DNA of 36,730 nucleotides from Lingula anatina. Lineage: Eukaryota; Brachiopoda; Lingulata; Lingulida; Lingulidae. Where the stretch lies: NCBI RefSeq assembly GCF_001039355.2, contig NW_019774670.1, positions 496,561-533,290 of the forward strand. Direction: 5' to 3'. A model generated the notes under the pieces. That model searched no databases. It had not been told where the DNA came from and worked only from the letters and a program-made list of their open reading frames with translations. Positions 10,501-22,035 of the stretch are shown here, one piece after another. Numbering within the stretch: the stretch's first letter is position 1; each line of letters starts with the position of its first letter. The position numbers and the translations under genes were made by a program.

Positions 10501-12078
10501 GACCATAATTTTAAAACAATTAAAAAACTGAATTCTTTTTACGAAACAAAACGCATATTCTGTACAAACTCAGAGTATCCACATGTTAAGAGATTAGAAC
10601 AAAAACGGAAATATTGTGCACAGCTTTGTGTGAAGTAGAATACGAGAGAAAAGGTACGTTTACTATATTGGCTTGGGAAACAAATCCAAAGTCGTCACAT
10701 GTCTTGTTCCCAGAGAGCGGATGGCAGCGGTGCTCGCACCCAGGTTGATAAAGGACCCACCACATACAGAATGAAATACAAGCTGCCTGCTGGTCTCACC
10801 TGCTCCCAGTGTGTGATGCAGTGGAAATATCGCACAGGTGAGAACCCTCGTGCCTGTCTATTTCAGTTGGTATTTCTTCTTTGTCCAACTCCCACATTTA
10901 ATTCCTCTTCCATGGTTTGTTGCAAACCCTAAAATAATGCGGAAGTTACTCCCTCCCCCCTCTCTTTAAATTCTCTCTCTCTCTCTCTCTCTTTCCATTT
11001 ACGTGCAGCTAATGCTGACATTCATTTTTCTCTGAAATTATTGAAAGGGAAAGTACAATATAAAGCCTATTAATAAACAATTTACAGAAGTTTAATATCC
11101 CTATATTTGATATCCCAGAGCTACATCTCTTTATGCTTTCATTTATACCTAGGTAACAGCTGGGGTACGGACGCTAATGGGCGTGGTTGCCTAGGATGCG
11201 GACCTCAGGAGGAGTTTTATAACTGCGCGGACGTATCTATCGGTAAATAGCACCATGGACTAATTCCACAAGTACACTAATACAACACTTCTCCTTTTCT
11301 TTCTTTAAATACTTTTATTTCTGGCGAAAAGTTGGATGGAATAAATAGCTGTTTTTTTCCCTACATCTTAGGCGTAACGGAAACCCTATTTTCACCCTAA
11401 AGCCAGAACGATTGCAATTAAAAAAAGGTTATTCTAGGTAATATCATAGAAGTAGAGAAAATGGAATGCCAACTCCCGCGAGATTTGTATTGCCCTCTGT
11501 GTTATGAGCTTGTGACCACGAGAGTTGGGCGAGAGTTGGGGAGTTTTACTTCCGGTCAACTTTCGTTGCACTACATGTGAATGGGGAGCAGGCGTGCTAA
11601 GACAATTGAGCGTCATTTTGACAGATTTTTGGTTCAATTTGATTAATAATGGCCTCGAAGTTGACATTATTGGAGGTAAGTCTGTCTCTTAGCTTGATTA
11701 AACGAAGCTGGATTGCAGCATGTGGATAAAATCGTCGATAATCGANTTTTCTCTACTTCTATGGTTATATGTTTTTATGAGTAAAACTTTAATTTTGGTT
11801 GTATTTTAAATTCCCAATTAGGGAAGGGCGCCATTAACATTAAACCGTTCACCACCGGTCCAGTGACATCTCGTACGGAGGCCCCTGTCACCCACACCGT
11901 CCCTCCCAAACGTACCGAGCCACCAAAAACCAGCGGCGGGCAGACAGGAGGGAAGAACTGCGTCTACATCGGCTCTAACAAGCAGGACGGTGCTGCTCAC
12001 GACTCTTGGTGTCAGTCTAACTGCGCAGCAGGGTACTGCCCGAAGGACTTCTGTCGCTGTTCGGCAGTCCTCGGGTAG
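7589..12078 (+). CDS. AA15 lytic polysaccharide monooxygenase, five exons, 295 aa
   Basis: Exons are 7589-7756, 8032-8280, 10714-10837, 11153-11242 and 11822-12078. The phases agree (0,0,1,1) and give 295 residues. The product is a secreted copper enzyme that oxidatively cleaves chitin or cellulose. Signal peptide is 1-21. Mature His1 (H22, in HGRLTNPP) and H110 (in TAAHKGWFEF, mature 89) form the expected histidine brace. Y203 in EEFYNCAD (mature 182) fits the axial Tyr of AA15. CGICGD and LTCSQCVMQW are further family motifs. After about residue 212 comes a Thr/Pro-rich linker, then a six-Cys module (NCVYIG...DSWCQSNCAAGYCPKDFCRCS), probably substrate-binding or structural. The mature protein has 17 cysteines, an odd number caused by the extra Cys in RNCAWR. 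Exon 1a at 6455 could replace exon 1b. Substrate cannot be read from sequence. Confidence 0.88.
8456..9185. mobile_element. Helitron-like repeat, copy A (5' truncated)
   Basis: This is the first of three related units in LPMO intron 2, starting at ATAGGTAGCCTATGG. It ends at CTAG (9182-9185), preceded by the hairpin ACTGGC-TTTT-GCCAGT and followed by T. A hairpin just upstream of a CTRR end is the Helitron 3' signature. It has an internal inverted repeat GACCTACTT...AAGTAGGTC and several AGGTCA motifs. No coding capacity is seen. Confidence 0.6.
9240..10021. mobile_element. Helitron-like repeat, copy B (near full length)
   Basis: This unit of about 782 bp runs from TCTTTCCGCGC to CTAG (10018-10021). 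The terminal hairpin ACTGGC-TTTA-GCCAGT keeps its stem while the loop differs from copy A. ATAGGTAGCCTATGG recurs at 9284, 828 bp after copy A. It is non-autonomous. The 5' end is less certain than the 3' end, because the base before TC is not the A expected at a classical Helitron A/T target. Confidence 0.6.
10035..10345. mobile_element. Helitron-like repeat, copy C (3' truncated)
   Basis: It starts TCTTTCGACGCG and has ATAGGTAGCCTATGG at 10081, 797 bp after copy B. Homology to the other copies stops near 10330, where an inverted copy, CCATAGGCTACCTA, appears. No hairpin/CTAG end is present. Confidence 0.55.
11445..11763. mobile_element. 319 bp element with exact 17 bp TIRs
   Basis: CATAGAAGTAGAGAAAA at 11445-11461 is exactly inverted at 11747-11763, inside LPMO intron 4. 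The interior contains an ETS-like ACTTCCGG segment and ATGGCCTCG... at 11649-11675, which runs straight into a consensus GTAAGT donor at 11676. One base near 11746 is unresolved. It is probably a MITE. No target-site duplication could be fixed. Confidence 0.55.
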
Positions 12079-12286
12079 ATTCGGTAGATTACGGAAAGCA
12101 GTTTTATGCAGTGAACTTGGTTGCCTGCGAGTAACGTCAATCACAACACTTGATGAATATTCAGTTTTCTGTTGTATTTACAATATTCATTGTCTGAATT
12201 AAAATGCAATTTGATTCAGTGCTTTTTATTGATACTTTTTGTTTAATTGAATTTGTTTTGCCATAACAGACACCTGGTTGAATAAA
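12079..12286 (+). terminator. LPMO 3' UTR with AATAAA signal
   Basis: AATAAA lies at 12281-12286, about 205 bp after the stop codon. It is the best polyadenylation signal for the LPMO transcript. Confidence 0.5.
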
Positions 12287-13298
12287 ATTAGATATAAAAT
12301 GCTGTATATACAAAATATTTTACATACCCCATATTTGATTTTTCTGCAAATGTATATTGCATTCAAAATCCCAGCTTGGGTCACTTCCGTGCGCCAATTT
12401 TAGTTTTATTAAAATCTCCCTCTGCAAGACATTTAGAGGATATAAGGTATGTTTTCTTGACCCCTGTTTTAAAAATGTGTACAAATATACAAAGAACAAA
12501 TATAAAGTCGCCATATTAAAAATCCTTAACGCATGTCTACAAAATAAAATCAACCAATTACAGAACCAGCATACGATAGATTCATGCCTCGTTTCGGATT
12601 ATAAAAATATATCATGAAAGTTCTTTCACATTCTGTTACATGTATGTCATCATCTTATTTTGGTTTGAAAGAAAAAACAGCACGTATTTGGATGGTGAAA
12701 AAATGAAATATGCGAGTTATAGACGGGGCCAATTTACGTAACATGCGCCAGTGTTGCCATATTAATGATGATAAGAGGGGAAAAATCATAAAAAAGCTGG
12801 TGCTTTATAATGCGTTTTATAAAAATGAAAGATGTACATGCAGAAAAGATGTCTTGATACAAGCCAACATGAATTTCACCGAGAAATAAATAGGGAGTGA
12901 AATTGCAAAGAAGTAAAAAAAGTTGTCCGAGTACACAGGAGGTTTATATGAATAACAAAACACAAAACAACAAACGTACGTTGTGAGACATACATACACT
13001 CGTACTGGGACATGTACATAGACCCCTTAAGCAAAACGCAACCATATGTTCATATAAAGACGACACTTTGGGACACAATTCATTATTTCCAGTTCAGTTT
13101 GAAGATAAATAACGGATATACCGGTATTTAACAGATTAATCAAGTCATCATATTGTGCTTTTACAGCCATTATAAAATGTTTATATGCTTATTTCTGAAT
13201 AATGTTTACATTCAACTTTCGACTGTGTTTTCCAGAGTCGTAAAACCTCCGTCCAAGAAGAAAATCCCTCAATTGTGCACCACTGTCCTAAAAAAAAC
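12287..13298. other. Convergent intergenic region, no gene seen
   Basis: AT-rich DNA between the tail-to-tail LPMO (plus) and channel (minus) genes. The small open frames here have no domain character. The right part should include the channel 3' UTR, but I see no clear AATAAA on the minus strand. Confidence 0.55.
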
Positions 13299-16200
13299 TT
13301 AAGTTTTCCTTTTGTAGAACTGCAGCCAGCACAGCTGGAAGCAGAAATCGACCACCTCCACCAGAGTCATCATGGTCATGCCCAAGACGAGCCCAAGTGC
13401 GCCACCTATATCTGCTAGAAGTGTCAGAAATGGGTACGAAGCACTTTGTATAGTTTCCTGGTAACTTAAATCAGAGTAATACACTTTTAAGATGACATAA
13501 TTCGATTTCACGTATTCGGGTGACTTGCCAGTTATAGTCGCGGAGTAATTTGCGTAGGAGTCGGATATCCGGCTGTGTGTCACTCCGTGCTGGTATGATA
13601 CTCCGCTGCACGGCTCTGAACAGTCGCAGTTTAAAGCGGCCGCCTTCTCATCGGAGTCGATGACAAGCTGTTGACCAACGCAAGTGTAGACGTCATAAGG
13701 GGAGCATTCCCTCGTTCCCGCCACTGGGGGATAGTAGTGCAGACGACAACCGCATTTCTGCATTATGTTTTTATGGCTGAAATAAATAATTATGTAAATT
13801 AATAAATGAATGAACAAACAGATTTCAATAAATGCAAATAAAATTAAATCAATGTGGGCATATCAGAAACATTTTTTTATATTTTTCGATAGAGCCAATT
13901 TTTATTAAAGTATTATGAAGGATTACATTTCCTGCCTTTCCCAGCACTGTCTACAACAGCGATTGCTACGTCAAGTTTTGGATATACAGTGTACCTTCGC
14001 TAGCTATTAGTTTTGTACTGGACTTACTTGCATTCTGCCATGCAGTTAACCTTGGAGTACTCTCTGAAATACGTCAAACTGCCGTCTCTACAGTTACCGT
14101 AAGGTGACGGAAGATTCTGAGCCTTAAATGGAGCAGAAGAACATAGAGTTTACAAGTGATGCAAAGGCTTGTTATCAATAATATAAGTGAACATTTTTTC
14201 TCCAACAGCCCTTTTCCTAATTCATCATACTTATTCCTAGATTGATTTTCAACAAATCAATAATTTCCATCTACATATACACTTGACGAACAGGTACAAA
14301 AGGATATAGTTTTTTTTAATAACCGTTAATCCTGTCCTAATATGCTAATAATAAAGAATCAATAAATTGGCGACGGTTTTGCCATCTCATTTCCCGCTAT
14401 AAACGGGTCATCTATACAGTTCTGTATACACTAAAGACTTGTTACCGTACCCGAGCCTGTTTAATGGACAGCTGGGTAGTGGCTCCGGGGGCCACGAGGA
14501 GCCCGCGACTCCGAATCTCTGGGAATTCGTGAGGGTTGTGGACGCGAACCTGGTGTATATTGGGAGAAGGGAAATACACATTAAATTGATGAAAAATGTT
14601 TAATCAAATATCTTCAATTGATACTTGTAGCAATGTTTATATCGTTAAAGGTATAAAAACTGCATTAAAAAAAAAAAAACAAGAGGCAAGATGCATAACC
14701 ATTTTACAGGTCCAAATATGAATATAACTTACATGTTGTAACTAAATTTTGGTTAAAAGTTGATACTAGTGAAGGGAGTGCCCACATGACAGGAATTTTG
14801 CATGTCCATTAATGTATGTAACTAACATCTTGTAAGAAAGTTCTGGTTTGAAGTTGATACTTTTTCTGTACGTGGAGTGCCGGAGTAAACGGAATGCAGT
14901 CCGCCAGGAACCAAGATCCTACGAACCACTATTCCTTACGAGCAATAGTCCTAATGGGAACTTAAATCCGGGCATAAATATGAGTGGGACTTCTTTTCCT
15001 ATGACACCAGAAATTAAATCCTGATGTCATTATAATGTAATGTTTTAAAACACTCCTATTTACTCCAAAAATCGATGTTTGACTTGGTAATCCGATTTGA
15101 GCTGTCACTTCAAGTTGACTGATGGCGTGCTGAGCAATTAACCTTAAAAAAACGATAAAACTGTTGGTTATTCTTCACAAAAAGCAGACGACATTACCGT
15201 GTATCCCGCTGTAAATACCGACGACAGCGCCTCCTCTTGGGCGGTCCAGAGATGAAGAGTGAGGCCGTTAGATGACCCCTCTACCCACGTTTTCAAGTTG
15301 GTATCGCCTGATTAGAAAAATAAAAACTAATTCGTAAATGAGGCATTTCTTTAACGCATTTTTGAAATGGAAAATGAATATTGAAGGTTTCTCAAACAAT
15401 GGCGTATGTCTAATTGTTCTAAATACAAGTGACAGTATAGAATTTTCTATACAACCGGCAGGACAGTTTTGATAGAAAACACTACAGCCTATCGACCCTA
15501 AGTAGTGGACTCGTAACTCCAAGACAGGTGGTCAATTTAGTCAGAATCCACAGGTGCAACTACGCGTCTACTACCTGTGGTACCAGCAGCTTAGAGACCA
15601 ATCGTTAAAACGCGGCTTAGGGCTGAAGCATATCGAATTAATGTCCTGTTGTAAAGCTCATTGAGCTAATTAAGGAGTGAAAGAAAAACTAATAGTCCGA
15701 TATTTCATCTAAACAATATCTCTAATAAAACATAGTAAAGTGAATTCTTTATAAATAATTAATGACACTAACAGTCCTCCATTTGAGAAAAAACAGTAAT
15801 AAAAGCGCACTTTTTGAGATGCTAAAACCAAACGAATGACAAAAGAAAGCTGATCATTAGTTGCCAACAGAAGTACCTACCCCAGTTGAACTGATAGCAA
15901 AGCCCCATTTCTGTGACCACGGGAGTAAAATTGGCAGCCGAGCAGGTGGACACCGAGCCGCTTGAAGCACCCCAGGCGCAGAACTAATAGATGAACGTTG
16001 ATTAAAAGTACAGTTGGTTTCATATTAACTTCTCTCATGAAACATTATAAGCTTGACATATCGGATGCTTTCGGATATAATAATAATAATAATAATAATA
16101 TATTTATTTCAAGTCTAAAATCCATAAAATGTTCAATAGACTGTACAACATAAAATACAAAGAAGTTTATAGATAGTTTATAGATAAAAATGGTTAAGAT

Positions 16201-17173
16201 ATGTTTTATATAAATAAGAGCTAAACTAACTTAATTGTAATAAACAGTAATTAAAAGTAAAAAATCCAAGGTTTCTTTAAAATTGTAAAATTTAAGATTC
16301 ATGAATAAAATGTCTTAAAAATATGAGTTTTTAATTCCTTTTTAAAAGATTCTTGTGATTCTATTTGTCTAATAAAAATATATAAAAGCATGATGCTCCA
16401 ACAAATCAGATTTAAACATGTCTTTTTACATGTAAATTCATTTGTATATCTCTAAAGCATACGTGGTGCTCATTTGGATCGAATTTTGGTTCTTTTTTAC
16501 GAGTTATATCCATGAAAATTTAAACGATTATATATTACGGATGCCATAATTTATCGGTTGCATTAAAATATTTTGAAGTTGCTTTTGAGGAAAAAAATAA
16601 CTAAAAGCCACTTACGCCACCATAAATGTTCTCGAATTCATATCCATTCCTAATATGGAAATCTGTCCAGTTCACGCTACTGGCAAACGGCGTTGGTGTC
16701 AGGCGGTGGGGCGGGTACATGTATGCCACGCCAGACTCGTTATTGGCGGACAGGGAGCTGGCATTGAATACGTTATTATTGCATATTGTCACCGTTGGAA
16801 ACTGTAGCGAGTCCTTGTGATGTACGGCGATGTTAACGGACACCGGGTTCCCAGCAAACGTGGCAAAGCGGTTGTATATATGGTAGAACATGCAGATCAT
16901 TCCACCCATGACGCAGAGGCCCCATATAAACCGTCGGAACAGAGAGAATTTGGGGTTAATGGCTTGTTTCAGTCCTAAAATGCTGACCTCGTTGGCAAAG
17001 TTCGTGAGATATATGCTAAGAGGGAGGTTGGCGTTTGTGTCGGTCTTCTTGCCGTTGCCATGGTTTTGTTTCTCCTGCGACGTGTCCAGCACTGTGGAAC
17101 TGGTTCTGGTAAAGGTCACGTATTTCACGTTCTCCTGGACAGCAAACGGGTCATTATCCTCGACGTGATTCAT
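13299..17173 (-). CDS. DEG/ENaC (amiloride-sensitive) sodium channel, six exons, 478 aa
   Basis: Exons are 17173-16616, 15983-15881, 15307-15198, 14549-14451, 14116-14028 and 13776-13299. All phases agree. An in-frame TAG lies upstream of the ATG. The product is a trimeric plasma-membrane cation channel subunit. The first transmembrane helix spans about 82-101. FPTVTICN (125-132) is the family hallmark, followed by MGLCYQFNW, GLTLHL, GYTVRVHNPHEFP, LPSPYGNC and KCGCRLHYYPP with the usual cysteine pattern, then a second helix at about 434-465. At 452-460 the filter and following Glu read GMTMMTLVE, where family members normally have G-x-S. The conserved N-terminal His-Gly gating motif reads Leu-Gly (ILGLKQ, about 65-70). 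Potential N-glycosylation sites include NAS, NES and NWT after the first helix. The ligand or stimulus is unknown. It could be a peptide- or acid-gated type. Confidence 0.9.
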
Positions 17174-17297
17174 TTTGGAATTATCACACCGTTTCTCCCA
17201 CCATCTCCGAGTATTCTACTATCTCTGCAAATGAAAAACATGTGACTTTGGGGTAGTTCGCAATGGGTATGGCGCTACATGTAGCTAGAGAGGACCA

Positions 17298-17451
17298 GGA
17301 ACTCTTGCTGAGTGCAATCAGATTGACAGACTAACCATCCTCCTTTTGTTTCCCAACGTAATAATATCATAACTCTGTATTTTATGTATTCTACTCAATA
17401 CCAGAAGCGCAGTCTTAATTTGATAATCTGATTGCATTCAGCAAGAGTCCC
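17298..17451. mobile_element. 154 bp MITE with 27 bp inverted ends
   Basis: 17298-17324 and 17425-17451 are inverted copies of 27 bp with two mismatches (GGAACTCTTGCTGAGTGCAA... against its complement). It sits about 125 bp upstream of the channel start codon, probably in its promoter or leader region. Confidence 0.65.
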
Positions 17452-18488
17452 CGTGGAGTAAAACCACACTAGTTAGGATGACGTAATTCTTTCTGAAGGG
17501 TACCTTATACTGAACGATGCTGCGCCCTTGATTCTGAAACTCTTTGCCTTACGTTTGCTGGTCATCTACCTCTTGTTACGTGCGTTGATATTAACGGTAA
17601 ATGAGCAAGGGCCAGATATTAAAAGTATAAAAGGTTTGCCTAGCTTCCTTTTCATTTATCGATATATTTTAAGTGAGAGCTACTCAAATATATATTAACA
17701 ATACCTAGAGACCGTTAAGTGCCCTTCTCTCTCTCATTAAAAGTGTGTGAAGTAAAATTACTTTAAAGTGATGCCTTTTTATGTCTTGATGAGAAGTTAC
17801 TTTAACGTAGAGAGAAGTAAATGACCAAACACAAGAGAACAATAAAATGTGTGTCCTTTGAAAATAACATAAAAAAGCGGATACACTCGGACCACTTGTA
17901 GTAAACTATGATTGGCTAAATTCTCATCAAAGGCTTATTGTAATCAACTCGAAGACAAAAAAAGTAAACAACGATAGAAGTGACAACTCGACTAAGCAAT
18001 TATTGGTAATAGGTCTTTTCTGTATAGGGGCTTAAATTGTTTGATATACTAGTAAGTAAATAAAAGCCATTGACGCCGATTTTGCTACTAAGCTTTTATC
18101 GATACTTATATACGCCGTGCGTGACGCCTTCATCTATATTTAAATTACGCGTTTTTTATGAGATAATGTCCAATCAGGCATCAGTTTTCAAACGAAGTAT
18201 ATACATTCGGTTGTATTTCAAGTGTTTTCATCAAAAATTATATCAAGCAATATTTGCGGTGTTCCACGTGGAGGAAATATCACCTGTGTCGCCCATTTTG
18301 AAACCCATTTAGATCTTCACCAGCATACTGAGAGTATAATTTAAACACTAAATATGAAGTTAACATGTAATTATTTAGAACTCCAACGAAAATCGTTGTA
18401 AATAACGCTTCAAAATTATTGACATAAATTGCGCAATGGTTACTCATATCAAATTACATACAATAAAAAAAACACAAGCAATTATCTT

Positions 18489-18557
18489 CCTAGCAAACAC
18501 GTCACGTTCGGATCACGTGGCTAGCACGTTGCTATGACGTAATAAGTGTTTGCTGGG
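18489..18557. repeat. Short inverted repeat (CCAGCAAACAC type)
   Basis: CCTAGCAAACAC at 18489-18500 is matched by GTGTTTGCTGGG at 18546-18557. The interior is rich in ACGT and CACGTG words. It looks like a small MITE of the type ending in CCCAGCAAACAC that is widespread in aquatic animal genomes (family assignment from memory). Confidence 0.5.
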
Positions 18558-19044
18558 TTACGCTGTCTGACATGACAGCAAAAAACGTGGGGCCGGCAAT
18601 AGGAACTTTCTCTTTATTATCCCATGAAGTCACTGGCAATATCTTATTTGCATATGAAGTCGCATTTTATCCTGTGATTTAGTAGATTTGTCAGTAAAAT
18701 TAGGGTATTAATCCCTGAAGTGGAAATATACCGTGAAATATCTTATCACACGCGTGCGCATAGTTTTTTAAATACATCAGCTTTCGTTGGGAGTTCAAAT
18801 CGACCCTCCATGACTTAGCATAAATCACATGATTTGCTGGCAGATTTAACACGTTCAATAATTTCACTTTTACCAAAACACAGGTACAGGTGTTTTGTTA
18901 CTGTTGCTATGCAGGTAGCTAGGCGAAGTGACAGGCAGTCAGAGAGCACGGGTAGCGTTTCTTATTAACACAGGTACTCTTCTCACCGTTAATACTGCTT
19001 AGGTTTTAGTGAGACGATAATCACGAAATATCACCAGTGGCTCG

Positions 19045-19104
19045 ATACACATACAGGGGTTATACATTGTAATAATACACATACAGGGGTTATACATTGT
19101 AATA
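19045..19104. repeat. Tandem duplication of a 30 bp unit
   Basis: Two consecutive copies of ATACACATACAGGGGTTATA... with a 30 bp period. Confidence 0.85.
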
Positions 19105-19214
19105 ATCGTCCCGTATACGAAAAAGGTAAACAAATGCATACAGATCAGCGCATCGATTCATATGTAATGTTTTCTGGATCGAAATTAGTTCGTTGCATGT
19201 CTACATTGGTTTTT

Positions 19215-19245
19215 TCTCTCTCTCTCTCGCACGTGCACGCGCGCG

Positions 19246-19291
<46 letters not shown>
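19215..19291. repeat. Compound (CT)n(CG)n(CA)n microsatellite
   Basis: CT, then CG, then CA dinucleotide runs follow one another. Open frames across it are low-complexity artefacts. Confidence 0.9.
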
Positions 19292-19296
<5 letters not shown>

Positions 19297-22035
19297 TCAT
19301 TCAACTTTCTTTGAAACACTACAAATAAAGCTAAGCAATAAAATACCTCTTTCCTCTCTCATCTCCAAATCACAAAACTCTAAGGCTCGACGCATTTTGG
19401 TCAGTTATTTTTTTAGAATGTTAATCCTTCCGCTTGATTTATTTCACTTCTCTTTGTTTTAATATATACGTTTAAATATTTTTCCCGTTTTTTAAATAGT
19501 CCCTCAGCCGATTCAGATCATTTATGTTTAAAAATGTTACCCTTCGCTTTTCTTCTCATTTATTATATTGCACCTTAGCTGAACGTTAAAGAAAATCACG
19601 ATCAATTCAACCTGCTTCCCGCCATTGTCACCAGGTGTCTGATGTCAGTGTGTAGTATCAGGTTGTCCACAGCCTGGACACCGTCTAGTTACAATTGAGT
19701 TATCTTTGTGATATGTGTCTTTAAAGTACGTGCATATATGTGACCAACTTCTAGTATCTGTAGATGCGTCTTACCTTGGTTCAGTGAACCTTGAGCTTGC
19801 CTTGTTTTACCCCTGACAGCCACGATGTGTATCTTTCTTCCTGCCTTTCTATCTGTCTGCCTACCTTTTTGCCTATCTGACTGTCTGTTTCTTTGGTTCT
19901 ACTCACTCAGAGCGAATGTCCTAAAACCCTTGACGTAGACCTCACAATGAAGAAAAAAATCGTTTCGACCAACCGTGTAAGTCGACAGACAAGAAAACTC
20001 CTGGCTCTCCACCTGCTATCTTCGATCCCTCTGTCTGTCAGTCAGGTAATCAGCCTGGCTTTTGTTTTTTTTCTCTCAGAACGTTCTCTTTTCCTCCCAA
20101 CTCAGACACCCTACAAAGGTATGTCTGGCGCCTGAAATATTATTTTTGCACATATCAGGTCACTAAAATCGTAAGAAAATGTCAATCAATTCAACGTAAA
20201 CTCCCTCGTAATTATTTAAAGGGGCTATGGAGTAGCTACTTAGCTTTTTATTTTCATTGCACGTTCCGATCAATGGTGGTCCGGATATTGATACGGCTCG
20301 TCAACGAAATCGAACATTATTAACAAAGGCTGGCAATCATTACTGTGGTTTTGTTATAAGTGTTAACTTGATCAAATAAGTTGAACAATGCCTGGCATTA
20401 ATTTTCTTATTTTGGCAAGTGGATTTACGCCGCATTCTTCCAATCTTGTGGCTCTTTACTGACGCAGTTTCTTCATTTGGCCAGTCATTTCTGTCATTTA
20501 GACAATTGATCGTTTTTGTACACTCATTAAGAACAAATTTCCTTAATCTCAATACAAACCTTTTCCTAAGTATTTCCAACTATTGGCCAAGTCATTCCGA
20601 CCCATTTAGGCACTTAATCGATTTCATCATGTATGAAAAGATTCTATGCGTCTAATCTAAAACAAGGAGTTATACACAAATATTTTACGTCTTTGATAAA
20701 ATCCGATCTAATTGCAAGGACATCACAGTCCATTCATATATAGTAGCGTGACGTAAAACGAACATTTAGTGTCAGGGAATTTATTAATCCAGTTACATAA
20801 CCACACGCTGTGGCGGATGCGTAAAGGAACTTGTGGAGAGTGAACGGGATCTGGCCATGCCGTGTTTTGTCTCAGAACCATGGTGACAAATAACACTCTA
20901 AGTCGAGAGAATATCTACTGGGACTACCTCCGACCAAAAATCGTGGGAAAACTTGAGATTTTCATTGTTTTTTTCATCTTCCCCAGTTTGAAATTATTGG
21001 ATGACATGCCAATGTTAATGTTAAATTTTAGTAAAGCTGAATAATTTCCCCAAATGAATCGCTGCTCCATAAAGTATAAGTAATATCTTTAAAATATATA
21101 ATTATATGTACTTTTAATAAAATAAAAATGAAAAACAGTTCATGTTCTCTTTAAGTAAAAAACCCTGTGTTTATTTATCGAATTATGTTTTCGTTGGTGA
21201 CATATATATATTGTGGTGAAAAACTGATAAAAGAGTACGACAAGAATCTGAAATAACTATTTTTTTGCTTTCAGTCCTGGTGCCACTGCACGTACTGGTG
21301 AACAGAACGTTAAAAAAATCTGTGAGTGAAACGATTAAAATAAAACAGCATCTCTCCTGTCACACTTTTTAAGAAAACAATATTTCCATGGCAAAAGTAT
21401 TTATCAAATGGACTTTGTCAATCTATCCTAAGCTGTTCGCTCTTCTTTCTTGTTTTGTTGAAGACATATTTGCTCTGTAACGACGGATGGGGTTCATCCG
21501 AGAGAAGGTTCGTAGAAGAGTCCTAGGAAGACAAAAAATAGGTTCACAAGTATACAGTTTCATTTTTGTGGATATTTTAGTCACGTTTTAAATTTTTTCG
21601 GGCATCTACATGTATTAAAAGCTAGTTGTTTAACGTAACGCAAAGTGTAGGTACCGGTACCCTAAGCCAAGTTAAAGGGAATACAAGAAAGTGGCTTTAT
21701 TATCTATGTCTTCCGTTCAGTGCTCTTTGAGTTTCCTGACAGGGTTTGACTAAGCGTGATTGCACAAAAGAAGTCGAATTTCACTGTTCTATTTGACAAA
21801 AATAAAATCTGTCAAAATATTGCAGAAGATTTTAAATACCTCAAGTACATTTACTTTTTTACATTCTTCCGCAAAATTCCCCAAATTCCCCAAACGTTCC
21901 TTCCAGGTAAAAATGGCAATGTTTTGCAAAGGGAAATAACACCCCTCCCCGTGAATAAAAGTAGCCAAGTTACCGGTAGTTAATGTGCTTACAACAGATC
22001 AATCAAACACATTAAATAAATAAATTGTATTTCTG

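Larger units (their letters stand above)
17452..22035. other. Intergenic region, no recognised gene
   Basis: This 4.6 kb region separates the channel gene (5' side) from the nucleoside transporter (3' side). It holds a 69 bp hairpin repeat (18489-18557), a 30 bp tandem duplication (19045-19104), a microsatellite (about 19227-19291) and a few plus-strand exon-like segments reported as a finding. No domain or conserved protein is recognised. Confidence 0.55.

Noticed and set aside
10699-10932. Stand-alone 77-residue protein starting MSCSQRADG
   Set aside because: The real coding part is LPMO exon 3 (10714-10837). The Met lies in the intron before the acceptor, and the tail lies past the GTGAGA donor.
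12320-12617. Overlapping frames on both strands between the LPMO and channel genes
   Set aside because: AT-rich random frames without domain character or splice logic.
13750-13817. Channel last exon starting at the Met of MFIHLL
   Set aside because: That stretch is intron. Only the acceptor at 13776 (TTTATTTCAG) keeps phase with exon 5 and restores the family's eight-residue spacing before CGC.
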